Shown in pieces: positions 11,141 to 23,308 of a DNA stretch of 64,000 nucleotides (positions are counted from its first letter, which is position 1; every line of letters begins with the position of its first letter). A model generated the notes under the pieces. It did no database searches, was not told the origin of the DNA, and saw only the letters and a list, made by a program, of their open reading frames with translations. This stretch comes from Ricinus communis (lineage: Eukaryota; Streptophyta; Magnoliopsida; Malpighiales; Euphorbiaceae). Location of the stretch: NCBI RefSeq assembly GCF_019578655.1, contig NC_063262.1:13585582-13649581 (forward strand), written 5' to 3'. The position numbers and the translations under genes were made by a program.

Positions 11141-12590
11141 TGATAGGCATCATACTACACATGTTTTCATTCCTGATTGTTTACATTTTTATGCATGATT
11201 ATCCCGTTTTATGCTAGAATCACATGTCTTTTGTATCCTTTCTCGTTTCAGATCATTTTCGAAGGACACTATCAACAATTGATGGAAATACGCATGATTA
11301 CGGACCAAATTCCATCAAATTAGGCGAGGACTAGCACCCCGAGGGTTGAGCACGGCCTAGACTCCGTTCGTGCTAAACTGCAAACTAGCTGTCTTCCAAG
11401 AGTGCCTTTTAGCACGGTTTCTGTAGCCACCACAGCCCGTGGTGGCTCAGCACCGGCTTGGGCACGGCCTGGAAGAGGTCAACACAACGGAACCTTAGGG
11501 AAAAGCATGGCTTGGACTCCGCCCGTGCTGACTAGCACAAGCTTGACCACGGCCATGCTGAAGAGAGTATATAGGCAAAAGTTTGATTTTCTTAGAGGAG
11601 GCTCGATTTTTTATGACCTAATTCAAGTATACACTCAATTCACTTATTTTCTAGACCTTAATTGTCAACCTTGGGAGATCAAATTCATCAATTGAGGGAG
11701 GATTACACTTGTTTTCAACATCGATTTGAGGATCAAAACAACATTTGGGAGCATTCAAGAGGCAATTAGGATTTGATATTTTGGATTGGAAAATTAGGGT
11801 TTCTCATCCAACTTGAAAGAAAAGGGTGTACATGCCTTCAATTTTCTTTTCCTTATTTGTTCTTTATTTTACTTTAACTATGAACATGAGTAGCTAGATC
11901 TTTTGGACCTATTGGGGTCTTTATTGTGATGGATTGTGTTTAGTTGTTAGATTTGTAATTGCCTTTCTTGTAATCTTTTTGCTATTCAGTAATAAAGTTT
12001 GATTCAGTTAGTTTGAGACGTTGAATTAATTGTCTTCTGGGTTGTTTCTTGACATTAAGAAATGCTTGTTACAACTGGAAATTGAATAGTAAGAACTGGT
12101 AGTTAACACTTAGAGATAAGGTTAATTCACTCGCCGAATTAAGAATTAACAACTCTTAATAGATCTAAATCACGCTTAATGCTAATCTGTAATAATTTGA
12201 TAGGAAGAGATTCCATTAGGTTAATGCAGGTTTAGGAACTTGGTGAGCTAGAGAGGAGCCAAGTTCGATTCAGGATTTAGGTACGGGTAGTGAGATTGGT
12301 AATTTATAAAATCAACCTTAGAATTCCATCACTTATGTCCCCTTTGGGTTTGCTTCTTTTGTTGTGGTTGTCTTTCAATTGTCAGTTGCTATTTATTCCT
12401 TTATTAGCATTCATAATCATTAGTTAATTAATTTAGACTTCTCACACTCTATTTCAGACTAGATAACATAGTGAACAGTAGTAACTCTAGGTTCACCCGA
12501 TCTCTAGGGATACGACCTTGATACTCATTAGTGCTAGGCTGCATCGATAGGTTCACTGCCTTAGGTGTAGGTTGCATCAGTAGCCCATCA
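11141..12590 (+). repeat. 3' LTR of a plus-strand Athila-like Gypsy element
   Basis: A 1450-bp LTR running from TGATAGGCATC to CCCATCA, preceded by a polypurine tract. A TATA-like GTATATAGG lies at 11567-11575. Several CACGGCC half-sites lie upstream of it (about 11340-11560), the same arrangement as in the minus-strand LTRs. Its second half matches 2425-3136. Nearly the same length as the 1455-bp LTR at 7864 suggests sister subfamilies. Confidence 0.75.
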
Positions 12591-13001
12591 CCTAATCACA
12601 AGCACGACTGTCTATTTGCAAATGCGGTATTTGGTTTACCAACTGTTACTCAATCCTTAGATCTTTTTGTGGACATGAGGTGCTCTTTCACAAGCGCGAT
12701 TTTGAAAATTTTGTAACCATTAGACATATTTTCTTAAAAATTACGAGCGCGACCTTTGATTCATGGTCACGACTTTCATTAAAACTACTTTATTAAATAT
12801 GTTACAACTTTTTAAAATTTGAGTTTTAAGCATATATGACCGTTTGTGCTTCATTTTAAGCCTATATATATTGCCTAAAGAGTTCTTCAAACATCTTTAA
12901 GCATTTATTTTCAATATCTCTTATATTCATAATCTTTAAGGTTATCTCTTTCTAAATTTGATTTCTCTCTCCATAATCTGTATGTTATTTTCATCTAATA
13001 G
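12591..13001. other. Intergenic, no feature seen
   Basis: AT-rich sequence beyond the LTR terminus. Short open frames have no recognisable motif. Confidence 0.4.
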
Positions 13002-13337
13002 CACCTAAGACTAAATTTATAAGGGGAAATAAGGGAAAGAGTGTTGTTCAAGCCTCTCTAGAAGATGATGTCTTCAAATCTTAGAAAGAATGAATGGAAT
13101 TAGTGAGGAAGAGAAAATAAAGTTAACATCATTGCCTCAAAAGAGGTGGTAGAAACCAGAATTCCTTCTGTGTATTCCTTGAGGCAATTAGATATAGAGA
13201 AAGTAATGGATGGAATCAAGGCTCTAAATTGGGAGAAATTCGTTTTCCACAATAAAGATGGGTGTGTGGAGTTGACTAAGGAGTTCTTTTATTCTTTCAA
13301 TGTGAAGAAGAAGCAAAGTAACCCCCTTAAATGTTAG
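13002..13337 (+). pseudogene. Fragment resembling a putative plant transposon protein
   Basis: The frame at 13002 reads APKTKFIRGNKGKSVVQASL, then EDDVFKS before a stop. About 50 bases on, a second segment (13146-13337) reads MVETRIPSVYSLRQLDIEKV, with NWEKFVF and ELTKEFFYSFNV following. The W-x-x-F...L-x-x-E-F-Y pattern recalls a plant repeat-encoded domain found in Gypsy-like ORFs and annotated as putative plant transposon protein. Only about 90 residues remain, with stops. The assignment is from memory of the pattern and is tentative. Confidence 0.35.
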
Positions 13338-14329
13338 GAATTGAAATTAGAACATAAGGAAAGGTGCAACGGAAGCAATTTAATATTTTTTTCTCAATTC
13401 CCACCAAGGATCTCATTGATTAAGATAATCATAGCACACAAAATAAGCAAAAGATGGAAAAGGCTTACAAAGAGAGTTTTCGGCCAATCCAAGGAATGCT
13501 TCTTACTTTGTTAATTCTTGATTCTTCAGTGATGATTTATGCACTTTAAAGCTACTCAAGTGATCAGCCTCTTTTGGTGACCCAGATAAGCTTCTAAGCA
13601 AAGATCTCACTAAACCAATTTTAAAAGATTGAGAGGAGATGTGAGAGATTGAATGCAAGTTCCAAATAAGGGGGATGAATCAATTAATCTTGTTGATTGA
13701 TTCATCTTTGGTATACTTCTCAAGAAAATGGTTTTTATCTCTTAGTTATGCAACTAACCTTTCAACCTTAACCCTTCCTTAAATGTTTATGATTTTTATA
13801 AAACTCTAGCTTATATTAAGTTAGGCTTTGTTATCCTAAATGGATAAATATAATTAATATTAAGAACTAATGCATGGATAATAATACATCATAGGCCTAT
13901 TATACAAGACCCATTAGCTCTTAATTAATTAACTATTAATTAGGCCCAATATATATGAGCTTAAGCTTAATGCTTAAGCCTCATTTTATTCCTCACTTAA
14001 AGCTTGTTTATGTCTGACCCAAAAGTTTCCTAACTTGTTGGCCATAAATATGGATTATGAATTAAACTATTTTAATTCAATGTTAATTCTCTAATTTAAC
14101 TTAATCCATATTCATAGATCAAGATTAGCACCTAGTAGTGTATCATGACCACCCAAATGTATAGGAATGATTAAAGTTCTTTAATCAACCTTTACAATGT
14201 TACAATATAATTTAATCCTTCAATTGTACTTTTATCCTAATTGATTCATAGAGCATGGATGCAATTGTCAACTCTGTAATTGAGCCACTCATATTTGTTC
14301 TTAATAGTTTATCCCCACTACTATATATA
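13338..14329. other. AT-rich repeat-like sequence, possible solo LTR
   Basis: About 1 kb with no coding signal between two retroelement fragments. It contains short inverted blocks such as GAGCTTAAGCTTAATGCTTAAGC (about 13958-13979). It begins near TGTTAGGAATTG (13331), which would suit an LTR start, but no second copy in the window allows a test. Confidence 0.3.
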
Positions 14330-17108
14330 TGTGCCCATTTGAAGGAGGTTTTATTTCTTCGATGATGTCAATTCCTCAGGCTGTATAAAGCCTTGGGGAT
14401 GTTAAGTTATGCAGCTCAGTCGAAGGTATATGACTCAAGTCACTATAAAGCTGGCATCACGACATTTCCTTACCAAAGCTATATAATCTTTTTCCATCAT
14501 TAACTAGTAGTTGCCTTGACACATGATCTTCCTGGTCAACATTATGCCTTTCATATGAGGCCCACATACTCCTTTATACATTTCTTCCATCACTTCTTGT
14601 GCTTCCGCATTAGTAACACAATAGAGTTGGACACTTGAAGCCATTCTTTTATAAAACACTCCTTCATCGCTGAGGTAATTTCTAGCCTATATCCACAGTG
14701 CGTATCCTTCCTTCGCAGTCGCTTCCCCGAGATACCCCTTGTCTTCTATATACCTTTTCAGATCGTAGAACCATGACTTCTCCTCTGACCCTATCTAAAC
14801 TTGCATGACCCAATTTCCTTGATAATATGGTGCTATTACTTCATGATTACCAATGACTTCATCAAGAGTTACGAGAGGTTGTCCCATATTGATGATAGGG
14901 TAGCTAGAGCATCAACCATATGATTCTCATCTCGTGGCAAATGAACGAACATTTGGAAAAATTACAAACCAAAGTCCTGAGGTAATTGACATATGGTTTC
15001 AATCTTTCCTCTTTCACATCCCATTCTTAAATGGCTTGTTGGAACACTAGCATGGAGTCCCCATAGACCATCAACTGTCTTGCTCTAGTTACCACTACTG
15101 CTTCTACTCTAAATAAACATGCTTCATACTCCACCATGTTATTAGTCACTTTAAAGTCCAATTGCTTAGCCATCAGTATCTTTTCTCCTTCTAGCGTAAT
15201 CAGAACTACTTCTAATCCTGCACCTCTTGCATTTACAGCTCCATCGAAGTACATCTTCTATTCCTAAATCTCAATTACCCCTATATTGTCATCAGGGAAC
15301 ATTGGATCCCAAGGGTCATCTCCTTTAATCATGTTTTGAGCTAAAAATCTGCTATAGCCCTACCCTTTACCACCTTCTTGCTGATGTATTCGATGTCAAA
15401 TTTTGTCAGGAGTACTAATCATCTAGCCAACTTTCCCGTAAGAGACGGAGCTTCGAACAAGTATTTCAGCGGGTCAATTTTTAAAATTGCCTGCATCCCT
15501 TAAGATTGGAAATAATGTCTCAACTTTCTTTTAATCCATATCATAGTTAGGCACATCTTTTCCATGATGTTATATTTCGATTCATATGGTAGCAATTTCT
15601 TACTGAGATAATAGATCGCATGCTCCATGTCATTTGGCCAATATTGCGCCACTGTTGCCCCTATGGCTTCCTCTTCTAAGGCCAAGTATAGAATCAACGA
15701 TTTTCCATCCTTCGGAGGCTTCATTAGATATTCTTTAATTTTATCAAAGGCTTTCTAATAGTGTTCATCCCATACAACGAGTTGGTGTTTCCTTAAAAGC
15801 TTGAATATAGGATTATAAGCTTGAAAATGAACCTATTGATGTACTACAATTGTCCTAGAAATCCTCTAAATTCCTTCTCTGTGTTTAGCGTTGGCATCTT
15901 TTGAATAGCCTTCACCTTATTCTGATCAATCTCTATTCCCCGTTGAATCACTATATGCCGCAACAGCTTTTCTGACATTACCCTAAATATTCTTTTCTTC
16001 GGATTGAGCCTCAGGTTATACCTTTCCACTCTTCCTAAGGATTCATCAAGAGCTTGGAAGTGCCCTTCCCTTGTTTCAGACTTTACCATCATGTCATCCA
16101 TAGATACCTCCACCTCATTATGCATCATGTTATGAAACAAGGTGGTGACTGCTTTTTAATAAGTTGCCCCGCATTTTTTAGTCCAAAGGGCATAACCTTA
16201 TAGCAGTATGTCCCTTACTCGGTAATGAAAGAAGTCTTTAGCTTGTCTATTACTTCCATCATGATCTAGTTATATCCAGAGAAATCATCAATGAAAGAGT
16301 ACATAGCACTCGAAGTGCTATCAACTATGACATCTATATTAGGAAGAGGAAAATAGTCTTTATAGAACACCTTATTTAGATCCTGATAATCCATGCACAT
16401 CCTTACTTTACCATCCTTCTTTAGGACTAGGATGATGTTCACCAACCATTCGGGATAGTTGACTACGCCGAGGAAATTAGCTTTCACTTGTTTAGTAACT
16501 CTTTCTCGAATTTAATCTACCCATTATGGTCGTACCTTCTCATCTTCTGCTTGATTGGCTTGATGTGCAGATAGGTTGGGATGTGGTGCTCTACTATCTT
16601 TTTATCTGGCATGTCATCATAAGACCAAGCAAATACTTCTTCTCTTTTCTCCTTTATTTTTTCTAGTTCTTCTCTCTTCTCAAGAGTTATATAATGAGCT
16701 ATCACAATTTTCCTTGAATTTTCACTTGTGCCTAAATTCACCTGTGTCAAACATGTACATGTTATGATCATCAATGCACACCCCTACCAGGAAAAGTATT
16801 GCATAAGTAAGCAAAATTATCGTTCATATTATTGATCTTTGAAAGAAAAGAAACATCATCCTCATAGAGATCAGACGTTATTACATAGTCATAAAATACA
16901 TCAACGATTTGCCCTTCTATCAAGGTAGCTAGCTCTTGTTGGTTTAGCTTCTTCAGCAGAGCAGTGAATTCTTCCAACTTCAGATCTTCAACCTTGGCGG
17001 TGATCTTCTCACAAACCTCATTTATACTCAACTCGACCATCTTGTCGATGATCAGGCTCTTGAATATCTCGAATCTTGGCACCTCAATCCTAGTTGTGGT
17101 AACAAGTT
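14330..17108 (-). pseudogene. Tat-lineage Gypsy pol remnant (RT, two RNase H, integrase start)
   Basis: Read on the minus strand, broken segments give, in order: a protease-RT linker (17082-16771, with VFYDYVITSDLYEDDVSF); an RT start (16774-16517, EEVFAWSYDDMP); RT palm (16487-16266, MYSFIDDFSGYN); RT end (16140-15844); the connection/first RNase H (15724-15500, AIYYLSKKLLPYESKYNIME); and a second RNase H (15254-15027, MYFDGAVNARGAG with TNNMVEYEA). It ends with HLPRDENHMVDALATLSS and the integrase zinc-binding start (EKDYIALVRKC, about 14480). The second RNase H marks the Tat lineage. The RT active-site box reads SMDD where YVDD is usual. It is closely related to the plus-strand element at 30773-36463. 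The gag/protease side is lost in the assembly gap, and the integrase core is cut near 14330. Confidence 0.85.
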
Positions 17109-17158
17109 TAGGCTCTCTAGAGTAAGTCTTGTACTATTGGACAAATATATAGTTTAGA

Positions 17159-17668
17159 NNNNNNNNNNNNNNNNNNNNNNNNNNNNNNNNNNNNNNNNNN
17201 NNNNNNNNNNNNNNNNNNNNNNNNNNNNNNNNNNNNNNNNNNNNNNNNNNNNNNNNNNNNNNNNNNNNNNNNNNNNNNNNNNNNNNNNNNNNNNNNNNNN
17301 NNNNNNNNNNNNNNNNNNNNNNNNNNNNNNNNNNNNNNNNNNNNNNNNNNNNNNNNNNNNNNNNNNNNNNNNNNNNNNNNNNNNNNNNNNNNNNNNNNNN
17401 NNNNNNNNNNNNNNNNNNNNNNNNNNNNNNNNNNNNNNNNNNNNNNNNNNNNNNNNNNNNNNNNNNNNNNNNNNNNNNNNNNNNNNNNNNNNNNNNNNNN
17501 NNNNNNNNNNNNNNNNNNNNNNNNNNNNNNNNNNNNNNNNNNNNNNNNNNNNNNNNNNNNNNNNNNNNNNNNNNNNNNNNNNNNNNNNNNNNNNNNNNNN
17601 NNNNNNNNNNNNNNNNNNNNNNNNNNNNNNNNNNNNNNNNNNNNNNNNNNNNNNNNNNCCAACAAGAA
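17159..17668. other. Assembly gap (510 N)
   Basis: A run of N. The sequence on its two sides belongs to different retroelement families, so the gap may hide a junction, a misjoin or missing internal sequence. Confidence 1.
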
Positions 17669-18301
17669 TTCAATTACAAAAAATGAGTAAAGGTAGAGGA
17701 ACTGAATACACCCTTGGATGAGAGTAAATAGCTCCAATTCCTCGTGCCCAATCTTGGATCAATTCTTGTTCCTCTTACTCGGATTGAAACCAATCGACAA
17801 TCCTCGCCAATCTTTGATCTTCGAAGAGAATCCAAGTGAAACCTTGATCCAAGTCTCCTTTTCCCTTAGTTTCAACTCAGAAAACCCTTAGACAGAGAAA
17901 AAGATGAGTTTTGGACATTCTAACCCTAGCTGCCTCCCTTTTTCTCTTTTCTTTCTTTTTAAATGAATTTGACCAGCTGCCATGAACATGGCTGTGTTGA
18001 TGCCTGTGTACCTAACACATTCTGGTGTTGCTGCCCGTGTTACTCTCTATGGCCGTGCTCCTTAAAAGCCTCTTTTTTCTTTGATTCCGTGTTAACCTTC
18101 CTCATGGGCATACTTAGCTTGTTTCAGCAGCTTTGACATCCAATTACGCTCCAATTCTTCCCTTTATCATACTTTGACTTCTTTTGGACCTAATGCACTC
18201 AAACAGACACATAGGGTGAGTGTTGGGACCAATTCATATCCAAATGTACATAAAATCAATCTTAAAAACCCCATTTAGATGTATGTATTTTACGCACATC
18301 A
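17669..18301 (-). repeat. Partial LTR of the minus-strand non-autonomous Gypsy family
   Basis: 633 bp match the LTR at 7864-9318 (about 8612-9318), more diverged than the pair at 3713 and 7864. It ends at 18301 in TTTTACGCACATCA, the LTR start read on the minus strand. The gap hides the rest. One palindrome cluster is present in decayed form (GGCTGTGTTGATGCC, GGCCGTGC). Confidence 0.75.
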
Positions 18302-18510
18302 GACTCCTTCCCCTTCCCAACTATGAATAAGATCGAGAGGAGCCCGAAAGAAAGCCCCCAAACCAAAAATGGAAATGGAAGCCTTTCTATTCATTCCCCA
18401 TTCTCTCTTAAATAAAGCTCGCCCTTGTGCCCTAGGCAGGTCGACCGAGTCTTTCCTTTCCTCATTGTTTTGTTTCCGCCATGAGAAAGACGCACAAAAG
18501 AGGTATGCCT
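18302..18510. other. GC-richer unique flank, possible organellar DNA
   Basis: 209 bp with balanced base composition, unlike the AT-rich surroundings. It lies between the LTR end and the Copia insertion. The texture (GAGGAGCCCGAAAGAAAGCC, CCTTTCTTTCCTTTCCTC-like runs) resembles plant mitochondrial intergenic DNA. I cannot confirm this without a search. No protein is convincing. Confidence 0.25.
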
Positions 18511-18726
18511 TGAAGAGTTTCAAGAGTAATTAGGGTTTTAATATATATCTTTTAATGAAAGAGTTTACAGCCTATATATACATGTAAGTACAATAGCGTA
18601 TAACTAAGAGATTAAGTTTACATCAAATACTAATACACAAGATAAGGCTACAAGAACTGCTATACTGATCTGATATATTAAGCTAACTAACGTGATTATC
18701 TTGACATGCTGTTATAGGACTTATCA
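18511..18726 (-). repeat. 3' LTR of the minus-strand Copia element
   Basis: 216 bp with TGATAAGTCC...ACTCTTCA ends on the minus strand, matching 23043-23260 with about a dozen differences. A polypurine tract (minus strand GGTTTGCGGGGGAG) abuts it at 18727-18740. Confidence 0.93.
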
Positions 18727-21700
18727 CTCCCCCGCAAACCATTGCCATTCGAAGTTGAGACATAAGAAATTGAAAACGAGGAAATGGTAGAGGTTTGGTA
18801 AATAAATCGGTTATCTGAACTTTAGTGGACAAGAACTGAACATGAAGAAACCCATTTGCCACCTGCTGACGAATAAAATGATAATCCAATTCAATGTGTT
18901 TCGTACGAGCATAGAAAACTGGATTCAAACTTAAATATATAGCACCTATATTATCACACCATAAAGTGCACTGCTGAATTAGAAAGCCAAGTTCACCCAT
19001 AAGAGACCTTAACCAAAGCAGTTCGAAAGTGGCATTAGCAATGGCCTTGTATTCACTTTCAGTCGAAGACCTGGAAATAGTAGGCTGCTTCTTCGATAAC
19101 CAAGAGACCATAGAAGAGCCAAGAAAGATACCATACCCATTGGTAGAGCGCCTGTCATCTTGATCACCACCCCAATCACTGTCGGCATAACACTTCAAAG
19201 AAAAATTAGTGACAGCAGAAAAGTACAATCCTTGCATTTGTGTCCCATTCAAATATCGCAACAATCATTTTAAAGCCCTCCAATGTACATCAGTTGGAGC
19301 ATGCATGACCTGACATAATTTGTTGACGCTAAAGGCAATATCAGGCCTGGAAATTGTAATGTATTGAAGTGCACCTACGATTTTGCAGTACGTATCACCC
19401 TGAGGTAAGATTTTACCATCAAGTTTAGATAGAATTGAGGAAGCAGCCATTGGAGTTAAGCATGGCTTAGAGTCAAGCATTCCATGCTTATCTAATAAAT
19501 ATCAAATATATTTCTATTGGGGAAGTAGGATACCGTGTGGTTGAACATCAACTTCAAGTCCAAGAAAGTAGTGCAACGATCCTAAGTCCTTAAGTGGAGA
19601 TTTTGCTTGCAATTTTGAAATAAAATGCACTACCAAGGAAGAAGAATAACCTGTGATTATAATGTCATCCATATAACTAAAATAAAAACAATATTAGAAC
19701 CCTGTCTATAAATAAATTAGGAGGTATCGGCCTTGGAGGATTGAAACTGAAGTGAATGAAGAAATGTGGACAGCCGAGAGTACCTAGCCCGAGGAGTCGG
19801 TTTGAGGCCATAGAGTGACCTCTTCAGTTTACACACAAAAGAAGGATGAGTAGAGCTCACAAAGCCTTGAGGCTGATGCATATAAATATCCTGTTGAAGA
19901 TGGCCGTGAAGAAAGGCATTTGACATATCGAGTTGTCATAGTGGCCACTTATTCATCGTGGCTATTGCAAGAATAACCCGAATGGTAGGAGCCTTAACAG
20001 CTGGGCTAAACATCTCTTTATAATCAATGCTGGAAAGTTAAGTGAAGCCCTTGGCCACAAGGCGTGCCTTATATCGATCAATGGATCCATCCTGTTTCCT
20101 CTTAACTCAGAATCCACTTATTAGCAACAACATTAGCATTAGGAGGTGGTAGAACCAAATCCCAAGTTGAATTAGCAAGGAGAGCATTCATCTCCTCAGA
20201 CATTGCTTCTTGCCATTCATTATATTTACAAGCTTGAAGATAAGTGGTAGGTTCATGAAGAAGGTAACTAATTTTGGTATGTTCTTTAATGGCAACTAAG
20301 GCCTGGCATTTGTTCATGGTGGTAGGACGAAGTGTCATTGAATGTGTACGACTAACAGTGTGAGGAGAAGGAGAACAAGATGAGAAATCAACAACAAGGT
20401 TGAGACCCAAGGCGATGAAGAAGTGGGAATTGTAAAGGTATTTTCCGAGGTAGAGGAAGTTGAGTGAGGTGGTGTAGAAGGAGGCGAAGACAGGGCTCGG
20501 GGGGCGGGAGTAGAAGGAAAAAGGACTCGGACAAAGGAGTAGATAACAAATAAGAAGAAGACCGAGGAGAAGAGGGCATACCTGAAGCACAAGTCGGTTG
20601 AGAAGAGACCTGCATGGTCGAGCTAGGGTGTAATGAAGAAGTAGACACAGTTGAGGGTACACTAGAAGTAATGGAGAACGAAAATATGCGCTCATCAAAC
20701 ACAGCTTGCCAGGCTAGATAAATACGACCAGAGTCGATGTCAAGACAGTTATAACTAGCATGATTAATAGCATAACTAAGATAAACACATTACTTAGTAC
20801 GAAAGGAAAATTTGTGCTGATTATAGGACTGTAAATAAGGATAAATTGCACACCCAAAAGCCTTAGTGTCAATGTATTTAGGAACCTTGTTATACAGTTT
20901 TTCAAATGGAGACTTGTGTTTAAAAACATCCGTGGGTAAATCATTTATACAATTAACAGCCGTACGGAAAGCAGAGGGCCAAAAATGAAATGGGACATGA
21001 GTATGAGCAAGAAAAGTTAAACTGGTATCAACTATATGGCGAATTTTACATTCGGAAAGACCATTTTGTTCATGTGTATATGGACATGAGATACGATGTA
21101 TAATGCTTACTTGGTTAAAGTATTTATGTAATTTTTGAAATTCACCACCCTAATTAGAATGAAATGCTTGAATGTTAGAGTGAAATTGACGTTTAATTAA
21201 AGCTTGAAATTCAAGAAAAATGCGAAAGACATCATTTTTATTAGTAAGAAAATAAATCCAAGTAAAGCGAGTAAAGTCGTCAACAAATAATACAAATATT
21301 TGGACCCACCACTTGAGAGTACCGGAGCAGGACCCCGAACATCGAAATTTATTATTTGAAATGGGGAAGTGCTGGTATGTTCTACTGTAGCTAACGTCAC
21401 TCTCGCTAATTTTCCTAACCTACACGATGAACAAGTGGAAATCGATGAAAAATGAGATGAACTGGAAATTGGTAAATGACTACTATTGATGACTTTCGAC
21501 ACTATGCGCTTATTAGGATGACTAAGGCTGGCATGCCACTCCACATGAGACTTCGGGGCAGAGGAAGACTCGGATAACAAAGCTTGTTTGGAAGACACAC
21601 TCGGCATCACATACAACCATTCTCAATCCAGCCTGACAATAGGATTGCCTTGCTCACCTAATCCTTGACATAAAATTTAGATGGCCAAAATTCAACAAAG

Positions 21701-22979
21701 CAATTGTTATCAGAAGTAAATTTATGAATTGAAAGCAAAGGTTTCAACAAGTGAGGAACATGATAGACATTTTTGAGACAGAAAAGCTTGTCATCATATA
21801 ATGAAGGATAAGAAGCATTACATGTATGCGATATTTGCACTCCCTGACCGTTTCCAATTGTGATATGATCACCACCAAAGATAGAGTAATGGCTTGATCA
21901 AGTTGCCTTTGAACATAAGGGGTTATATGATGAGTGGCCCCTGTATCAGGATACCAAGGCCTAAAGGATGGATGCGAGACACCATGGGGCTGAGCAGGAA
22001 AATCCGGAGCTTGGGGCTGTGCATAGACGGGAGAAGGTGGGGCTGCCATCACCATATTAGCTTGTGGAGAGAAGGCACAGTATTGATTTTGTGGTTGTCT
22101 GGGAGCATAGCGTTGTCGACAACGATCGATAGAATGATTTCTCATGTTGCATATTTGACAAGGGCCATGGTTTTTCTTGCCACCCCCTTGAGGACGATAG
22201 GATGGCCTGGGGAAGGATTGGGAAGGTTGAGAGGAGAGTAACTGATTTGAAGACAAACCCGCACCAAGAGAAGCCTGAAAGTTAAAGGGACGAGGATGAT
22301 TGGTGGCTATATGAGCCAAAGGTAATTCGCCCGTGCTTTTAAGGAGAATTTCCTGAGCAACAAGCTGACCATGGAGCTCTTAAAAAGAAACAGGAGTAGG
22401 GCATTGGTTAAGAGCAAGCATTAAACCTGTATACTCACTTCCAATGTTACGGAAAATGATGGCATTGAATTCGGAAGGGGAAATAGTGCAGCCAGCAGCA
22501 GCAAGTTCATCAGCAAGGGCTTTAGCCTTTTATAAAAATTGGGAAACAAATATATCATACCGTTTAAGTTCCTAGAGTTCGATATTCAAATGCAATTGTG
22601 GGGTCTGAGATACAGATCCAAAAGCACTTTCTAGTGCTTGCCAGGCAGAAAATGAAGTCATATGACCAATAACATACGAAAAAACCTCCTTAGATAGAGA
22701 AGACATAATCCATGAGAGAATGAGTTGATCCTTTTGGAACCAGACAGAGTACGCTAGATTTAAGATGGTATTTTCACCATTGGTTAGATCAGGAATTGTT
22801 TGTGCCGGAGCAGGAGAGGCATCGGTGATGAAACCCATTAGGTTATGATAATCCAAAAGAGGTATAAACTGTGTCTTTCAAAGTAAATAATTGCGGCTGG
22901 TGAGTTTGATTGAGAGATTGTGAGATGTGGTGGGAGTAAGGGATGGGAGAGTAGTAGATGAAGTTGGAATAAGAGCCAT
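18727..22979 (-). pseudogene. Copia gag-pol remnant, Ale/Retrofit-like
   Basis: The start is ATG at 22979 (MALIPTSSTTLPSL), 52 bp after the primer site, with an early TGA at NYLL*. Gag runs through 22856-22572. The zinc knuckle CQICNMRNHSIDRC (CX2CX4HX4C) starts at about 22160. The protease motif WYPDTGATHHIT is at about 21941. The integrase zinc region (HASLSHPNKR) and core lie at 21616-20714. RT pieces are at 20150-19500 (SNAFLHGHLQQDIYM), and RNase H at 19480-18683 (YADSDWGGDQDD, TESEYKAI, TKHIELDYHFIR). Order gag-PR-INT-RT-RH is diagnostic of Copia. At least six stops or frameshifts make it non-functional. The frame runs through the polypurine tract into the LTR. The lineage call is from the short LTR and the DTGATHHIT motif. 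Confidence 0.88.
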
Positions 22980-23030
22980 AGAGATGGGAAGTGGAAGACG
23001 AGAGAAAAGAAAAAAAATGTTACGTAAATA

Positions 23031-23042
23031 GCTCTGATACCA
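23031..23042 (-). promoter_or_regulatory. Primer binding site, initiator tRNA-Met
   Basis: The minus strand reads TGGTATCAGAGC directly after the 5' LTR, a perfect complement to the 3' end of plant initiator tRNA-Met. Confidence 0.93.
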
Positions 23043-23260
23043 TGAAGAGTTTCAAGAGTAATTACGGTTTTAATATATATCTTTTAATGAAAGAGTTTAC
23101 AGCCCATATATATACACGTAAGTACAACAGTGTATAACTAAGAGATTGAGTTTACATCAAACACTAATACACAAGATAAGGCTACAAGAACTGCTATACT
23201 GATATGATATATTAAGCTAACTAACGTGATTATCTTGACATGCTGTTATAGGACTTATCA
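23043..23260 (-). repeat. 5' LTR of the minus-strand Copia element
   Basis: 218 bp, the partner of 18511-18726. The bases flanking the element are TGCCT on the left and TGACC on the right. They are not identical, so a clean 5-bp target duplication is not seen. It has mutated or one side has been rearranged. Confidence 0.93.
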
Positions 23261-23308
23261 TGACCAGCGCGCGAAGGATCCGTTGAGAGTTTTTGTTGTC
23301 TCGGTAGG
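23261..23308. other. Right flank of the Copia insertion
   Basis: A short GC-richer piece (CCAGCGCGCGAAGGATCCG) similar in base content to 18302-18510, so it is probably the other half of the same pre-insertion locus. Confidence 0.25.

Noticed and set aside
17117..17737. Open frames through the run of N
   Set aside because: They are artefacts of unknown bases.
18299..18523. 74-codon open frame in the flank of the Copia insertion
   Set aside because: It starts in the Copia LTR and crosses the LTR border into the flank; no domain.
20335..20702. Three overlapping Ser/Pro/Leu-rich minus-strand frames
   Set aside because: They are alternative frames of the Copia linker between integrase and RT; only the linker itself is expected there.
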